Under the pieces are notes generated by a model. The model searched no databases. It saw only the letters and a program-made list of their open reading frames with translations, and was not told the DNA's origin. The position numbers were made by a program, and so were the translations under genes. This document shows positions 1-8,183 of a DNA stretch of 20,440 nt, piece after piece (the first letter of the stretch is position 1; each line of letters begins with the position of its first letter). The stretch comes from an uncultured Angelakisella sp. (GTDB taxonomy: Bacteria > Bacillota > Clostridia > Oscillospirales > Ruminococcaceae), in NCBI GenBank assembly GCA_910585535.1, contig CAJUFK010000055.1, positions 1 to 20,440 of the forward strand, in the 5' to 3' direction.

Positions 1-590
1 CGCCCGCAAGCACCCCCACCCCGGCGGCCCTGCGGCCGCAGGCAGACCCTCCCCGCCGCTTCGCGGCTAACGGTTGTGCGCTGACTTAGGTTGTGCCTGG
101 AGTCGTGGGCTGTAATATGCGGAAGGCAGTAACACCCCTTGCCAGGGTGGGCTAGCGCCCGACCCTCCCCGGCGGCGGGTTAGCACCCGCTGGCCCACCC
201 TCCCCGGCGCTCCGCGCCTAAGGGCTGTGCCGGGACTTGGGTTGTGCCTGGAGTCGTGGGCTGTAAAAGGCGGAAGGCAGTAACACCCCTTGCCAGGGTG
301 GGCTAGCGCCCACAGGCAGACCCTCCCCGGCGCTCCGCGCCTAACGGTTGTGCTGGGGCGTAGGTTGTGCCTGGAGTCGTAACTAGTAAAAGGCGGAAGG
401 CAGTAACACCCCTTGCCAGGGTGGGCTGGCGCCCGCAAGCACCCCCACCCCGGCGGCCCTGCGGCCGCAGGCAGACCCTCCCCGGCGCTCCGCGCCTAAG
501 GGTTGAGCCGGGGCGTAGGTTGTGCCTGGAGTCGGAAGCTGTAATAGGCGGAAGGCAGTAACACCCCTTGCCGGGGTGGGGGTGCTGGGT
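1..590. repeat. Tandem array of a 123-155 bp non-coding unit, four copies plus part of a fifth
   Basis: The core GGTTGTGCCTGGAGTCG occurs at 89, 240, 363 and 518, giving periods of 151, 123 and 155 bp. Each core is followed about 14-20 bp later by a conserved block (GGCGGAAGGCAGTAACACC, then CCTTGCC and a G-rich end). Positions 1-88 are the end of another copy, so the array continues out of the window. Length differences come from an about 32-bp C-rich insert with the palindrome CCTGCGGCCGCAGG (present near 1-40 and 433-470, absent from the second copy) and from a local duplication in the first copy. Open frames exist on both strands, but they only translate the repeat, lack good ribosome sites and show no recognisable domain, so I treat the region as non-coding. 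A hairpin of five base pairs recurs at 55-67, 206-218, 329-341 and 484-496. Function unknown. Confidence 0.85.
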
Positions 591-710
591 TGGGACGTTT
601 TTGGGCTGGATCTGCCAGAAATTGGGACTATTCTAATATGTAGATTAAAACAAATCCTAGGACAATCTCCCCGCACATTCGTGCAAATTCCATATAATTA
701 CCTTCCCTGC

Positions 711-752
711 CACTTGTCAGGGCTTGACAAAGTGCCTTCACAGTTATATCCT
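711..752 (+). promoter_or_regulatory. Promoter of the surface-protein gene, with a dyad over the -35 box
   Basis: A consensus -35 TTGACA at 724-729 is followed after 17 bp by TATCCT (747-752), a 4/6 match to the -10 box. Transcription would start near 760, leaving a leader of about 40 nt before the ATG at 798. The -35 lies inside an imperfect inverted repeat, CACTTGTCA (711-719) and TGACAAAGTG (725-734), with one bulged base. That is a plausible operator for a repressor or activator. The promoter is seen in sequence; regulation is inferred. Confidence 0.6.
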
Positions 753-797
753 AAAATTGTGAACTATATTCAAAATGGAGGGAAAGGGGTCTTGGAG

Positions 798-3700
798 ATG
801 AAAGCAGGTGGGAAAGTCCTGTGGAAATCCCCTTGCCGGCGTTGGTGCGCTGTCGCCTTAGCGTGTGTTATGATCCTCACCATGGCTGCGCCGCTGCCGG
901 TCTTGGCTTATAGCGCGGAGACTGAGCCGAATGGTTCAGCGGAGGAGTCTGGTCCTGCGGGGGATTTGGATGCCCCTGTGGGATCGGAAGCGCCTGGAGA
1001 CAGCCAGCCCCCGGAGGACAGCGCGCCTGGGGAGGATAGTGAGCCGCCGGAGGACAGTGAGCCTCCGGCGGACAGTGAACCTCCGGAGGACAGCGAGCCC
1101 GAGGAGGACAGCGAGCCCGGGGAAGACAGCAATCCCCCGGAGGACAGTGATCCCCCGGAGGACAGCGAGCCCGGGGAAGACAGCAATCCCCCGGAAGACG
1201 GCGAGCCCGGGGAGGACAGCAATCCCCCGGAAGACAGTGATTCTCCAGGGAACGGCGATCCTGGAGATGGAACCAGCCAGCCGGAGGACCCTCAGCCCCC
1301 GGCGGAGGAGACCACACCGCCCGAGGGTACGGTTCCCCCGGCGGAGGAAACCACGCCCCCGGCGGATGCCGAAACCGACCCAGCGGCCCCGCCGGCTCAA
1401 CAGCCCGGGGCTTCTTTGGCCTGCCCCCATGGGGATCCGGAAAACTGCGGCCTTTGCGTCACCGCCTGGACCTGGCAGGAGGACGCAAACCTAGCAGGTG
1501 CTATGCGGTGGATCGAGGACGCCGTCCCGGAGGAAGGCGAAACCTCCGACCAAGCCCCAGCCAAGGGCGGCAAGTGGGTTTTGGGCCTTCCGGGCCTGGG
1601 AGAGGAACCCCTGACCTGGGACCTGCTGCTTCCCCTGCTGCCCAAGACAGTGGAAGTGGTCACCGCGGCGGGGAAAACGGTGGTAGACCTGGTTTGGGAT
1701 TTGGACGCAAACCTGGATGGTGCTAACGGTCTGGAAGGGGCCGTAGTCACCGCCACCCTGGCCGGGGAGTACGTCCTGGCCGCCGACGCCCCGAAACTGG
1801 CTGTTTTGGTCGCTGCTGGGGGCGGGGAGGGGTATGCTGGAAGCCCCAAATATGTAAATCAGTGGAGTTTTGTTTTAAGCGAAGGAACAATTTTGGAAGA
1901 AGACAAAATTGAGGTAGCAATAGCCGATATAGCTGATACGAATTATGTAAGGGAAATGATAAATATTTCACTTCCTAACAAACTGCGATGCTGGGCTTTT
2001 GAAAACGACACTTTATGGCAAACTGAAATAGCCGGTTTTGCTAGAGTTGATGACGAAAATAAACCGGATAAGAAGAAGCCAACCATAGGATGGGATGGCG
2101 CAAATTTTAAGGAATATGGATCTGCGACGGGTGGTACTCTTTGGGGACGTGTTGACATTGAATGGGATGTAAGCAAGCTGACAGGCCCATTTGCTTTTGA
2201 TACAGAATATGTTTTGTCTGCAAAGGTCACAGAAAAAAGTCCTGTATACAGAATTGTTGTGAACGATAAAGTCAAGGGTGGAAATGACACAGACAAAGAT
2301 CCTGATATGCTGCGTATCTCCATCGTTCTAAAGGACATGGAGCTTAATAAGCATATCATCGACCGCGTTGCCGAACCGGGCAACGTAACGGTGAACCTGT
2401 TCGACTACTGGGTTGCAAACTACGGGGAAGAGCCAAAGAAGCCCCAGGGCGACATTCTTCCAGAAACTGACAACCACCTTCGGGGAGATCCCAATGATCC
2501 CACAAAGCCCGGTACAAACCGGCATGACCTTTCCGCTAAGGATGATTGGTACACCGGCATAAACGAGGGGCACCTGCTGATCTTCGGCGACGGGATTATC
2601 CATGCGGGCCTTTGGAACAAGGGTGCAGGGGAAATGACCCCCTACGGACAGAAATACGCCGGCATGGAGGAAATCGTCCGCCCGGTTTTGGTGGACGGCT
2701 ACCCCGTTATCAATACCGCATTGGCCAAAAAACAGCTGACCGGGGTCACGGATCCCAATGACCCCAACTACCGGGACTATACCAAGATCGGGGACTTCCG
2801 TCTGGCCGGCGACCATGTAGACGCTGAGTACACCGGGGATAACATCCAAAACCTAAGCAAAACCTTGATCGAGGCCTGGGAGGGTACGACTGGCCAGACC
2901 TTCGGCGCGGACACCCTGGAATCCTTGGACTATCTCTTCGACCCGACAAAAGACAACAACTACAAGAAATCCTACACCGACGTAAAGGGCCTTTTCCAGC
3001 TGGACGACGAAGGCAATTTTTACTACAATATGCGGGACAACTTCGCCGAATTTCGGGAGGGAACACAGCTTGACCCCGAAAAGCCGGATTACGACCCCAA
3101 CCGCTTTATCCTGTACGATAATGGGGCCACCACAAGAACCGACGGCGAAAAGAGCATCGGCAACTTCTTCCCCTTTAACAAGGGGAGCGAGGTGTTCAAT
3201 ACGCTGGACGGCGACAAGCTGGGAAGTACCGTATACTGCGCCCGGAACACCATGAACCACCACCTGGGCATGACCGTGGAGGTGGACTTCCGCCAGCCTG
3301 CCAAGGGTAAGATAAACACCGGCATCGGCGGCGGCACCCCCATGACCTTCGGGTTCTCCGGGGATGACGACGTTTGGATCTTTATTGACGACGTGTTGGT
3401 TCTGGATCTGGGCGGGACCCACAGCGAGATCTATGGCACCATTGACTTTTCCACCGGGGATATTTTTGTGGGACGGGCCTTTGACAGCCATGGCATCCCC
3501 GAAAATCCTAAGGATCCTGCCAACCTGGTGACCCAGACCACCCTAAAGGCCCAGTACGAAAAGGCCGGTCTGGCGGATACCACCCAGTGGGCGGAACAGA
3601 CCTTCGCCAGCAATACCAGCCACACCCTAAAGATGTTCTACCTGGAGCGGGGCAACTACGACTCCAGCATCGCCCTGAACTTCAACCTCCAGCCCCTGCT

Positions 3701-6098
3701 CCACCAGCGCCTTGTGAAGGTGGACCAGAACGGCCGCCCCCTGAAAGGGGTGGAGTTCCAGCTTCTGGAGGCCGAGGAGACCACCGCCGGGGCCGCCGGC
3801 GCCATCCAGTGCCTTTACACCGACAGCGGTGACCGGGGCAAGACCTTCTATATCAAAAAGAAGAACGACGTCCCTTTGGTGGAGCTGGCCACCCAGGATG
3901 ACGGCTCCGCCGTCTTTATGAAGGACGGCCAATACTTCAACTTCGCCGACCGTGGCGACCAGTATTACATCCTAAAGGAGAAAAAAGCCCCTGACGGCTA
4001 CCGGGACCTCCCGGTGGACATCGTTCTCCACTACGACCCCGCAATCTCCATGCTTTCGGTGGCCAACCGCTGGACCACCGGCGCCTACGCCTGCTCGGTC
4101 TCCAATATCACCGCCGCCACCAGCCTTACCTACAGCAAGGTGGAAGACGGCGAGGTGAAGCCCGGAACCGAATTGGTCCCCGAGGAGGAGCAGGCGGATG
4201 GCATTGTTGTCGCCGTTCCCCTGATGCTCAAAAAATCGGATCAAAGCTGGATGGCCCTTTACGGCAGTAACCTGGGAGGATTCCAGCCGGTAGATATTCC
4301 CAGCGGCGGGGACGAGGAGGCGTGGAAAAAGGCCATCCTCCAGGCGGCGGTTCAGCAGGCCGGCGCCGGGACCGACAGCATCGCGGGCTGGCATCTGGAT
4401 TGGGACAGCGGAAACCGCCGCCTTATTGGCACCCTGTTCGACCTGCCCGGCCTGGCCAACCGCTACCTTCTTAACGACCCCGTAAACGGCGACCTTCAGA
4501 TGATCTACGGCATCCTTTCCAAAGACAAGCTGGCGGCCCTTGGCATCACAGGGGCCGACGCCACCCAACGTTACACCTCCCTCTATGAGTATATCCAAAG
4601 GGAAGGGGTCGAAAAAACCCTTGGGGATCTTCTTGACGGCTTCCGGTTCCTCAGCGTCAAGCAGTTCAACCGGGATTTCCGCTCCCTGATCTACATTCCC
4701 AACGAGCGCCGGGAGCTGCGGGTCCTGAAGATCGATCAGGACGGCCAGCCCCTGGCGGGGACCGAATTCGGCCTCTTCTCCGGCAGCGAGACCACCCCCA
4801 GAGCCAGCGGCGTCACCGACGTCAACGGAATGCTGATCTTCTCCCCCAGCGGGGTAAACGGTGTCCCCGGCCAGGCAAACGCAGTCTGGGCAAAGGCCGG
4901 TGACGGCGCCCAGTATTACCTCCGGGAGACCAAAGCCCCGGCGGGCTATGACCTTAACCCCACCCGAATCCCGGTGGTGGTGGGATACTACTCCATCTAC
5001 GCCGACGCCGGGAACCCGAAAAACGGGGTCAGCGTCATGGCCGGGGTGGGCACCCTGACCCAGACCATGCGCCAGCACGCCACCAACGGAGAGGTGGACA
5101 TCACCCTCCAGGACATTTCCGCTGTCATGCAGATCCAGGACAGCAATCAATTCGACCTGACCGGCTGGCGGGACGCAAAGCTTTCCGGCACCACCATCCC
5201 CCGGACCATGAACCTGCACTTTAAGAAGAATACCACCGAAGGGGAGGACTACGGCCTCCACGACGAGGACGGCGGAAAGGTCTATACCCCCTACTTTATC
5301 ACCAATTCCGGTTACATCCGCACCCGGATCATGCAGAACTGGGCGGCCCTCACCGGCGGCCTGTACGAGGGCGCCAGCCCCGACGCCAACATGGAGAACC
5401 TATACGACACCGACCTGACAAACCTGTTCAGCATGGTGAACATCGTGGTGGTTTCCGACCGGGTCGACGCCGAGATCACCACCGGCAGCCTCACCGTCAG
5501 CAAGGAGCTGATTGGGCCCGGTCTCACCGAGGCCGATTACATCCTGCCCTTTATCTTCACCGTGGAGCTGCAGGACACCAACGGCGACCCCCTGCCTGGG
5601 AATTTTGAGTACCGCTTCTACGGCAAGGACAAGACCGGCGAGATCGCCAGTGGGGAACAGCTGCTCCTCCGCCACGACGAGGCGGTGACCATTCTGGGCC
5701 TTCCTGTGGGGACCAAGTACACCATCACCGAAAAGCCGGTGGATGGCTGGTTTGTCGACCCGCCCTCCGGGGTCCACACCGGTACCATCATCAAGGACAC
5801 CATCGTTTCCGCCCCGTTCACAAACAGCAAGGAGCCCCCTGACGTTCCTTCTTCCTCTTCCTCTTCTTCCTCGTCCTCCGGCAGCAGTGAAAGCAGCAGC
5901 GACAGCGGTGGAAGCGATCCCGGCTCCGACCCCCACGATCCCTCCGACCCGGGAAGCAGCACTCGCTCCTCCGGCACACCGCCGGATACCGGCGACGAAA
6001 CCGAAACCGGCCAATGGGTGTTCGCCAGCGTTCTGTTCCTTGTAGGCGTTGCCGCTCTCTGCCTGGCGCGGTACCGCAAGCTGAAGGATCCCGAATAA
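798..6098 (+). CDS. Cell-wall-anchored surface adhesin with fibro-slime and SpaA/Cna-B-type domains
   Basis: A 1766-residue secreted protein. The frame is open from 522, but I start at ATG 798 because GGAGG lies at 777-781 and a typical signal peptide follows at once (Arg/Lys-rich start, hydrophobic core, likely cleavage after PVLA at residue 37). Residues 71-148 are thirteen copies of an acidic hexapeptide (PPEDSE/PGEDSN type), then a Pro/Glu/Thr linker. Residues about 180-350 resemble an adhesin Ig-like module with a CPHG...CGLC motif. A fibro-slime/PA14-like domain sits at about 700-960 (core FSGDDDVWIFIDDVLVLDLG from about 851). Two SpaA folds follow: one from about 972 (VDQNGRPLKGVEF, ending LKEKKAPDGY) and one from about 1307 (IDQDGQPLAGTEF, ending LRETKAPAGY). 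Their Lys and Glu suggest internal isopeptide bonds. Another Ig-like domain lies at about 1563-1675, then a Ser-rich stalk, PPDTG (1728-1732), a membrane segment and a basic tail: a variant LPXTG sorting signal. No sortase is in the window. The ligand is unknown. Confidence 0.9.
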   Translation: MKAGGKVLWKSPCRRWCAVALACVMILTMAAPLPVLAYSAETEPNGSAEESGPAGDLDAPVGSEAPGDSQPPEDSAPGEDSEPPEDSEPPADSEPPEDSEPEEDSEPGEDSNPPEDSDPPEDSEPGEDSNPPEDGEPGEDSNPPEDSDSPGNGDPGDGTSQPEDPQPPAEETTPPEGTVPPAEETTPPADAETDPAAPPAQQPGASLACPHGDPENCGLCVTAWTWQEDANLAGAMRWIEDAVPEEGETSDQAPAKGGKWVLGLPGLGEEPLTWDLLLPLLPKTVEVVTAAGKTVVDLVWDLDANLDGANGLEGAVVTATLAGEYVLAADAPKLAVLVAAGGGEGYAGSPKYVNQWSFVLSEGTILEEDKIEVAIADIADTNYVREMINISLPNKLRCWAFENDTLWQTEIAGFARVDDENKPDKKKPTIGWDGANFKEYGSATGGTLWGRVDIEWDVSKLTGPFAFDTEYVLSAKVTEKSPVYRIVVNDKVKGGNDTDKDPDMLRISIVLKDMELNKHIIDRVAEPGNVTVNLFDYWVANYGEEPKKPQGDILPETDNHLRGDPNDPTKPGTNRHDLSAKDDWYTGINEGHLLIFGDGIIHAGLWNKGAGEMTPYGQKYAGMEEIVRPVLVDGYPVINTALAKKQLTGVTDPNDPNYRDYTKIGDFRLAGDHVDAEYTGDNIQNLSKTLIEAWEGTTGQTFGADTLESLDYLFDPTKDNNYKKSYTDVKGLFQLDDEGNFYYNMRDNFAEFREGTQLDPEKPDYDPNRFILYDNGATTRTDGEKSIGNFFPFNKGSEVFNTLDGDKLGSTVYCARNTMNHHLGMTVEVDFRQPAKGKINTGIGGGTPMTFGFSGDDDVWIFIDDVLVLDLGGTHSEIYGTIDFSTGDIFVGRAFDSHGIPENPKDPANLVTQTTLKAQYEKAGLADTTQWAEQTFASNTSHTLKMFYLERGNYDSSIALNFNLQPLLHQRLVKVDQNGRPLKGVEFQLLEAEETTAGAAGAIQCLYTDSGDRGKTFYIKKKNDVPLVELATQDDGSAVFMKDGQYFNFADRGDQYYILKEKKAPDGYRDLPVDIVLHYDPAISMLSVANRWTTGAYACSVSNITAATSLTYSKVEDGEVKPGTELVPEEEQADGIVVAVPLMLKKSDQSWMALYGSNLGGFQPVDIPSGGDEEAWKKAILQAAVQQAGAGTDSIAGWHLDWDSGNRRLIGTLFDLPGLANRYLLNDPVNGDLQMIYGILSKDKLAALGITGADATQRYTSLYEYIQREGVEKTLGDLLDGFRFLSVKQFNRDFRSLIYIPNERRELRVLKIDQDGQPLAGTEFGLFSGSETTPRASGVTDVNGMLIFSPSGVNGVPGQANAVWAKAGDGAQYYLRETKAPAGYDLNPTRIPVVVGYYSIYADAGNPKNGVSVMAGVGTLTQTMRQHATNGEVDITLQDISAVMQIQDSNQFDLTGWRDAKLSGTTIPRTMNLHFKKNTTEGEDYGLHDEDGGKVYTPYFITNSGYIRTRIMQNWAALTGGLYEGASPDANMENLYDTDLTNLFSMVNIVVVSDRVDAEITTGSLTVSKELIGPGLTEADYILPFIFTVELQDTNGDPLPGNFEYRFYGKDKTGEIASGEQLLLRHDEAVTILGLPVGTKYTITEKPVDGWFVDPPSGVHTGTIIKDTIVSAPFTNSKEPPDVPSSSSSSSSSSGSSESSSDSGGSDPGSDPHDPSDPGSSTRSSGTPPDTGDETETGQWVFASVLFLVGVAALCLARYRKLKDPE
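1008..1241 (+). repeat. 18-bp in-frame repeat coding for an acidic Pro-rich hexapeptide
   Basis: Thirteen consecutive 18-bp units of the form GAGGACAGCGAGCCCGGG, with variants, encode PPEDSE, PGEDSN, PPEDSD and similar hexapeptides. A fourteenth degenerate unit follows. All units keep the frame, so gain or loss of a unit would change stalk length without breaking the gene. The high identity between units makes slippage or recombination likely. Confidence 0.85.
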
Positions 6099-6127
6099 GA
6101 ACCGGTTATGAATACAGCCTCTAACCT

Positions 6128-6157
6128 CCGGCCGCCCTTTTCCGGGCGGCCTTTTCC
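6128..6157 (+). terminator. Intrinsic terminator after the adhesin gene
   Basis: GGCCGCCC (6130-6137), a six-base loop and GGGCGGCC (6144-6151) form a perfect 8-bp stem followed by TTTT. It lies about 30 nt after the adhesin stop codon and before the promoter of the next gene. Confidence 0.85.
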
Positions 6158-6187
6158 TTGCAGTCCCCCCAAAAGATGTGGTATACT
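6158..6187 (+). promoter_or_regulatory. Extended -10 promoter for the Cof-type phosphatase gene
   Basis: TTGCAG (6158-6163), an 18-bp spacer, and TATACT (6182-6187) preceded by TG one base upstream, which makes an extended -10. It lies just after the adhesin terminator, so the phosphatase gene is probably transcribed alone. Confidence 0.6.
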
Positions 6188-6257
6188 GGGTCGTAGAACG
6201 TTGTCCCTAACGCCCCGGCCTTTGCCGGGCCATCCCAAAAACAAAGGAGTGACCGCC

Positions 6258-7097
6258 ATGGAAAAGGCCCCTGGCCGCTTACAAGCCCTTTTTCTGGACC
6301 TGGACGGAAGCCTCCTGGACAGCCGCCGCCAGGTGGGGGCCCAAGACCGGGAGACCATCGCCCGGCTCTTGGCCCGGGGGGTTCGCGTCTGCATCGCCAC
6401 CGGGCGGCACTACGAGCTTTCCATGCGCTACTGGCGGGAGCTGGGCTGTTCCGGACCTTTCCTGGCCTCGGACGGGTCGGTGCTTTACCACCCCGGGGAA
6501 AGGCGGGTGCTGTTTTGGCGCCCCATTCCCGGTGACCTGGTCCGGGAGGTGCTGGGCCGGGCCATGGCCCGGGGGGAGGAGTTCTACTTCCACGCCCTGG
6601 AAGCCGCCTACTTCAGCCCAAACTTTGGGCGGATCGGGGTCTGGCAGGACTACGCCGCCGCCTGCGCCCCGGAGGATCTTCATCCCGCCCTGGGCCAGAT
6701 GCCCCGCGGCTATCTGGACGATTCCCCCCAGGTGATGACGGTGATGTTCCACCTTCCCACCCCGGAGTTCCGCCAGGAGCTGGAGCGCCTCTGCCGGGGG
6801 CGCGTCCCTCTTTACCTCCAGCCGGAGGGCCGCGTGGCTGTTCTCAGCTCCCCGGACTGTGACAAGGGCCGCGGGGCCGCCCGGCTGGCCAGCCTGGAGG
6901 GCTTCTGCCTGGAAAACGCCATGGCCCTGGGGGACACCGGCAACGACCTGCCCCTTCTCCGGCGGGTGGGCTGGCCGGTGGTCCCGGAAAACGGCAGCGC
7001 CGACGCCCTGGCTCTGGCCCGCTACGTCACCGCCTCCAACGACAACAGCCCGGTGACCTGTGCAGTGGAGGCGCTGTTCCCGGAATATTTGGCGTAG
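6258..7097 (+). CDS. Cof-type HAD hydrolase (subfamily IIB sugar/nucleotide phosphatase)
   Basis: A 279-residue soluble phosphatase. The ATG at 6258 has AAAGGAG at 6243-6249; the frame is open from 6108, but that stretch overlaps the upstream terminator and promoter. HAD motifs are complete: DLDGS with nucleophile Asp14 and acid Asp16, the motif II threonine in ATGR (Thr48), the lysine in DKG (about 203), and GDTGND with the Mg2+-binding Asp226 and Asp230. The cap between motifs II and III is the IIB type of the Cof/YbiV/YidA group, which dephosphorylates small sugar phosphates or flavin precursors. The actual substrate cannot be told from sequence. It appears monocistronic, with its own promoter upstream and a separate promoter for the next gene. 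Confidence 0.88.
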   Translation: MEKAPGRLQALFLDLDGSLLDSRRQVGAQDRETIARLLARGVRVCIATGRHYELSMRYWRELGCSGPFLASDGSVLYHPGERRVLFWRPIPGDLVREVLGRAMARGEEFYFHALEAAYFSPNFGRIGVWQDYAAACAPEDLHPALGQMPRGYLDDSPQVMTVMFHLPTPEFRQELERLCRGRVPLYLQPEGRVAVLSSPDCDKGRGAARLASLEGFCLENAMALGDTGNDLPLLRRVGWPVVPENGSADALALARYVTASNDNSPVTCAVEALFPEYLA

Positions 7098-7122
7098 GAG
7101 CGCATTTTTCTCGTAAAAACCC

Positions 7123-7151
7123 TTGCTCCTAAAAACCATTTGTGATAGAAT
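7123..7151 (+). promoter_or_regulatory. Promoter of the DUF805 gene
   Basis: TTGCTC (7123-7128), a 17-bp spacer and TAGAAT (7146-7151), with a TG dinucleotide one base upstream of the -10 (extended -10). Initiation near 7158 would give a leader of about 80 nt. Confidence 0.6.
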
Positions 7152-7236
7152 ATTCCATACAGCCGCCAATAAAGCTAAGACGGCTTCCTGACCTCTTTTG
7201 GGGCAGAATGTGTGATCGTAAGGAGAGTGTATCGTA

Positions 7237-7716
7237 ATGAATCAAATCATCGAAAGTTACAAGGATATGTGGGTCAACTGGAAAAACTTTTCCGGGCGCA
7301 CCCGCCGTTCCGCCTTCTGGTACGCCGTGCTGGCCAACATGATCGTCAGCTGGGTGCTGGGCTTCATCAGCGGGATGCTGGACCTGACCATTATCGCCAG
7401 CCTGTATGTCCTGGCAGTCTTTATCCCCAGTATCGCCCTTTGCATCCGCCGCCTCCACGACACCGGCCGCGCCGGCTGGTGGTACCTCCTGGCTTTCCTT
7501 CCCATTGCCAACATCGTGCTGCTGGTCTTCTTCTGCCAGGACAGCCAGCCGGACAACCAGTACGGCCCCAGCCCCAAGGGCTACGCGGCGCCTCCCATGG
7601 GCTACGGCGCGCCCCAGGGTCCGCAGTACACCCAGCAGACCCCTCCCTACCAGCCTCCCCAGGGCAACGACAGCAATGGCGGCGGCAACAACTACTACCA
7701 GGGACCCGAACTGTAA
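7237..7716 (+). CDS. DUF805 family small integral membrane protein
   Basis: 159 residues; the ATG at 7237 is preceded by AAGGAGA at 7220-7226. The N-terminal half fits DUF805 (YhaH-like): an amphipathic start containing W-NWKNFSGRTRRSAFW, then three hydrophobic segments at about 26-48, 50-66 and 81-98, with the family signature RRLHDTGRAGWW between the second and third. The last 55 residues are soluble and rich in Gly, Pro, Gln, Tyr and Asn (PPMGYGAPQG...QGNDSNGGG). Such low-complexity tails are common in this family. The function of DUF805 proteins is unknown. The gene has its own promoter and terminator, so neighbours give no hint. Confidence 0.85.
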   Translation: MNQIIESYKDMWVNWKNFSGRTRRSAFWYAVLANMIVSWVLGFISGMLDLTIIASLYVLAVFIPSIALCIRRLHDTGRAGWWYLLAFLPIANIVLLVFFCQDSQPDNQYGPSPKGYAAPPMGYGAPQGPQYTQQTPPYQPPQGNDSNGGGNNYYQGPEL

Positions 7717-7731
7717 CCCTCCCCCGTTCTC

Positions 7732-7758
7732 AAAGCCCGGCTTTCGCCGGGCTTTTTT
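7732..7758 (+). terminator. Intrinsic terminator after the DUF805 gene
   Basis: AGCCCGG (7734-7740), a six-base loop CTTTCG and CCGGGCT (7747-7753) followed directly by a run of T to 7758. A classical Rho-independent terminator. Confidence 0.9.
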
Positions 7759-7910
7759 GAAGGTGCCTTCGTTACCACCGCCGCCGGAGCCCATCCCTAG
7801 GGGACGGGCCAGAAACCGTTCAGCACAAACGAAAGTGGACCCCACAGCCCAAGACAAACAGGGCGGCGGGTTGGATTGTAAACCATAGGCCGGAGTCCTT
7901 TGGCCGTTCT

Positions 7911-7974
7911 CCGGGGTCCAGGGGCAAAGCCCCTGGGCGCTCTTTGCCTCCTTTCGGCAGCGCCAGAAAGGAGG
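7911..7974. repeat. Double-hairpin intergenic element
   Basis: Two adjacent palindromes: CCAGGGGC-AAA-GCCCCTGG (7918-7936) and CCTCCTTTC (7947-7955) pairing with GAAAGGAGG (7966-7974) around a ten-base loop. From general knowledge, this arrangement (a GGTCCAGGGGC..GCCCCTGG hairpin, then a CTTTGCC..hairpin) resembles dispersed intergenic repeats in GC-rich clostridia, but copy number cannot be tested within this window. It carries no ORF and no clear target duplication. Confidence 0.45.
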
Positions 7975-8183
7975 TCCGCCGGAAGGGCAAACGCCGTTAA
8001 GCCGTCTACCGCTGCCAAGCCCAAGAATGAAAACCCAGAGATGGGACGCCCAAAGGGCCACTGCCTACAAAAAGGCAGTACGTTTTCAATCAGGCGCAGA
8101 ACCCACCCCACAGCGCCCAAAAACAACCCCGCCAAGCCCAACCCACAGGCCAAAATCGAAGCAAACAAATCCCCCCTTTTCCC

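Noticed and set aside
55..500. Integron attC sites, suggested by GCCTAAC followed by GTTGTGC
   Set aside because: The second core does not fit GTTRRRY, the first varies (CCTAAGG), and no cassette genes or integrase are seen.
1..590. CRISPR array
   Set aside because: The unit is 123-155 bp, the 'spacers' are themselves repeated between copies, and no cas gene is present.
1..676. Open frames on both strands through the repeat array, up to 123 residues
   Set aside because: They translate the repeat itself in several frames, lack ribosome sites and recognisable domains, and the array shows structure-type rather than protein-type change.
693..698. Perfect TATAAT as an alternative adhesin promoter
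   Set aside because: No acceptable -35 box lies 16-18 bp upstream; the TTGACA promoter downstream is better supported.
522..797. Upstream extension of the adhesin reading frame
   Set aside because: It covers the repeat array and promoter; a ribosome site and signal peptide place the start at 798.
877..1494. Overlapping open frames of 100-190 residues in the hexapeptide region
   Set aside because: They are out-of-frame readings of the 18-bp repeat, giving low-complexity Arg/Ser/Pro proteins.
3972..5261. 429-residue antisense frame opposite the adhesin
   Set aside because: It is a GC-rich shadow frame with no start signal and no domain, and the plus-strand protein has clear domains throughout.
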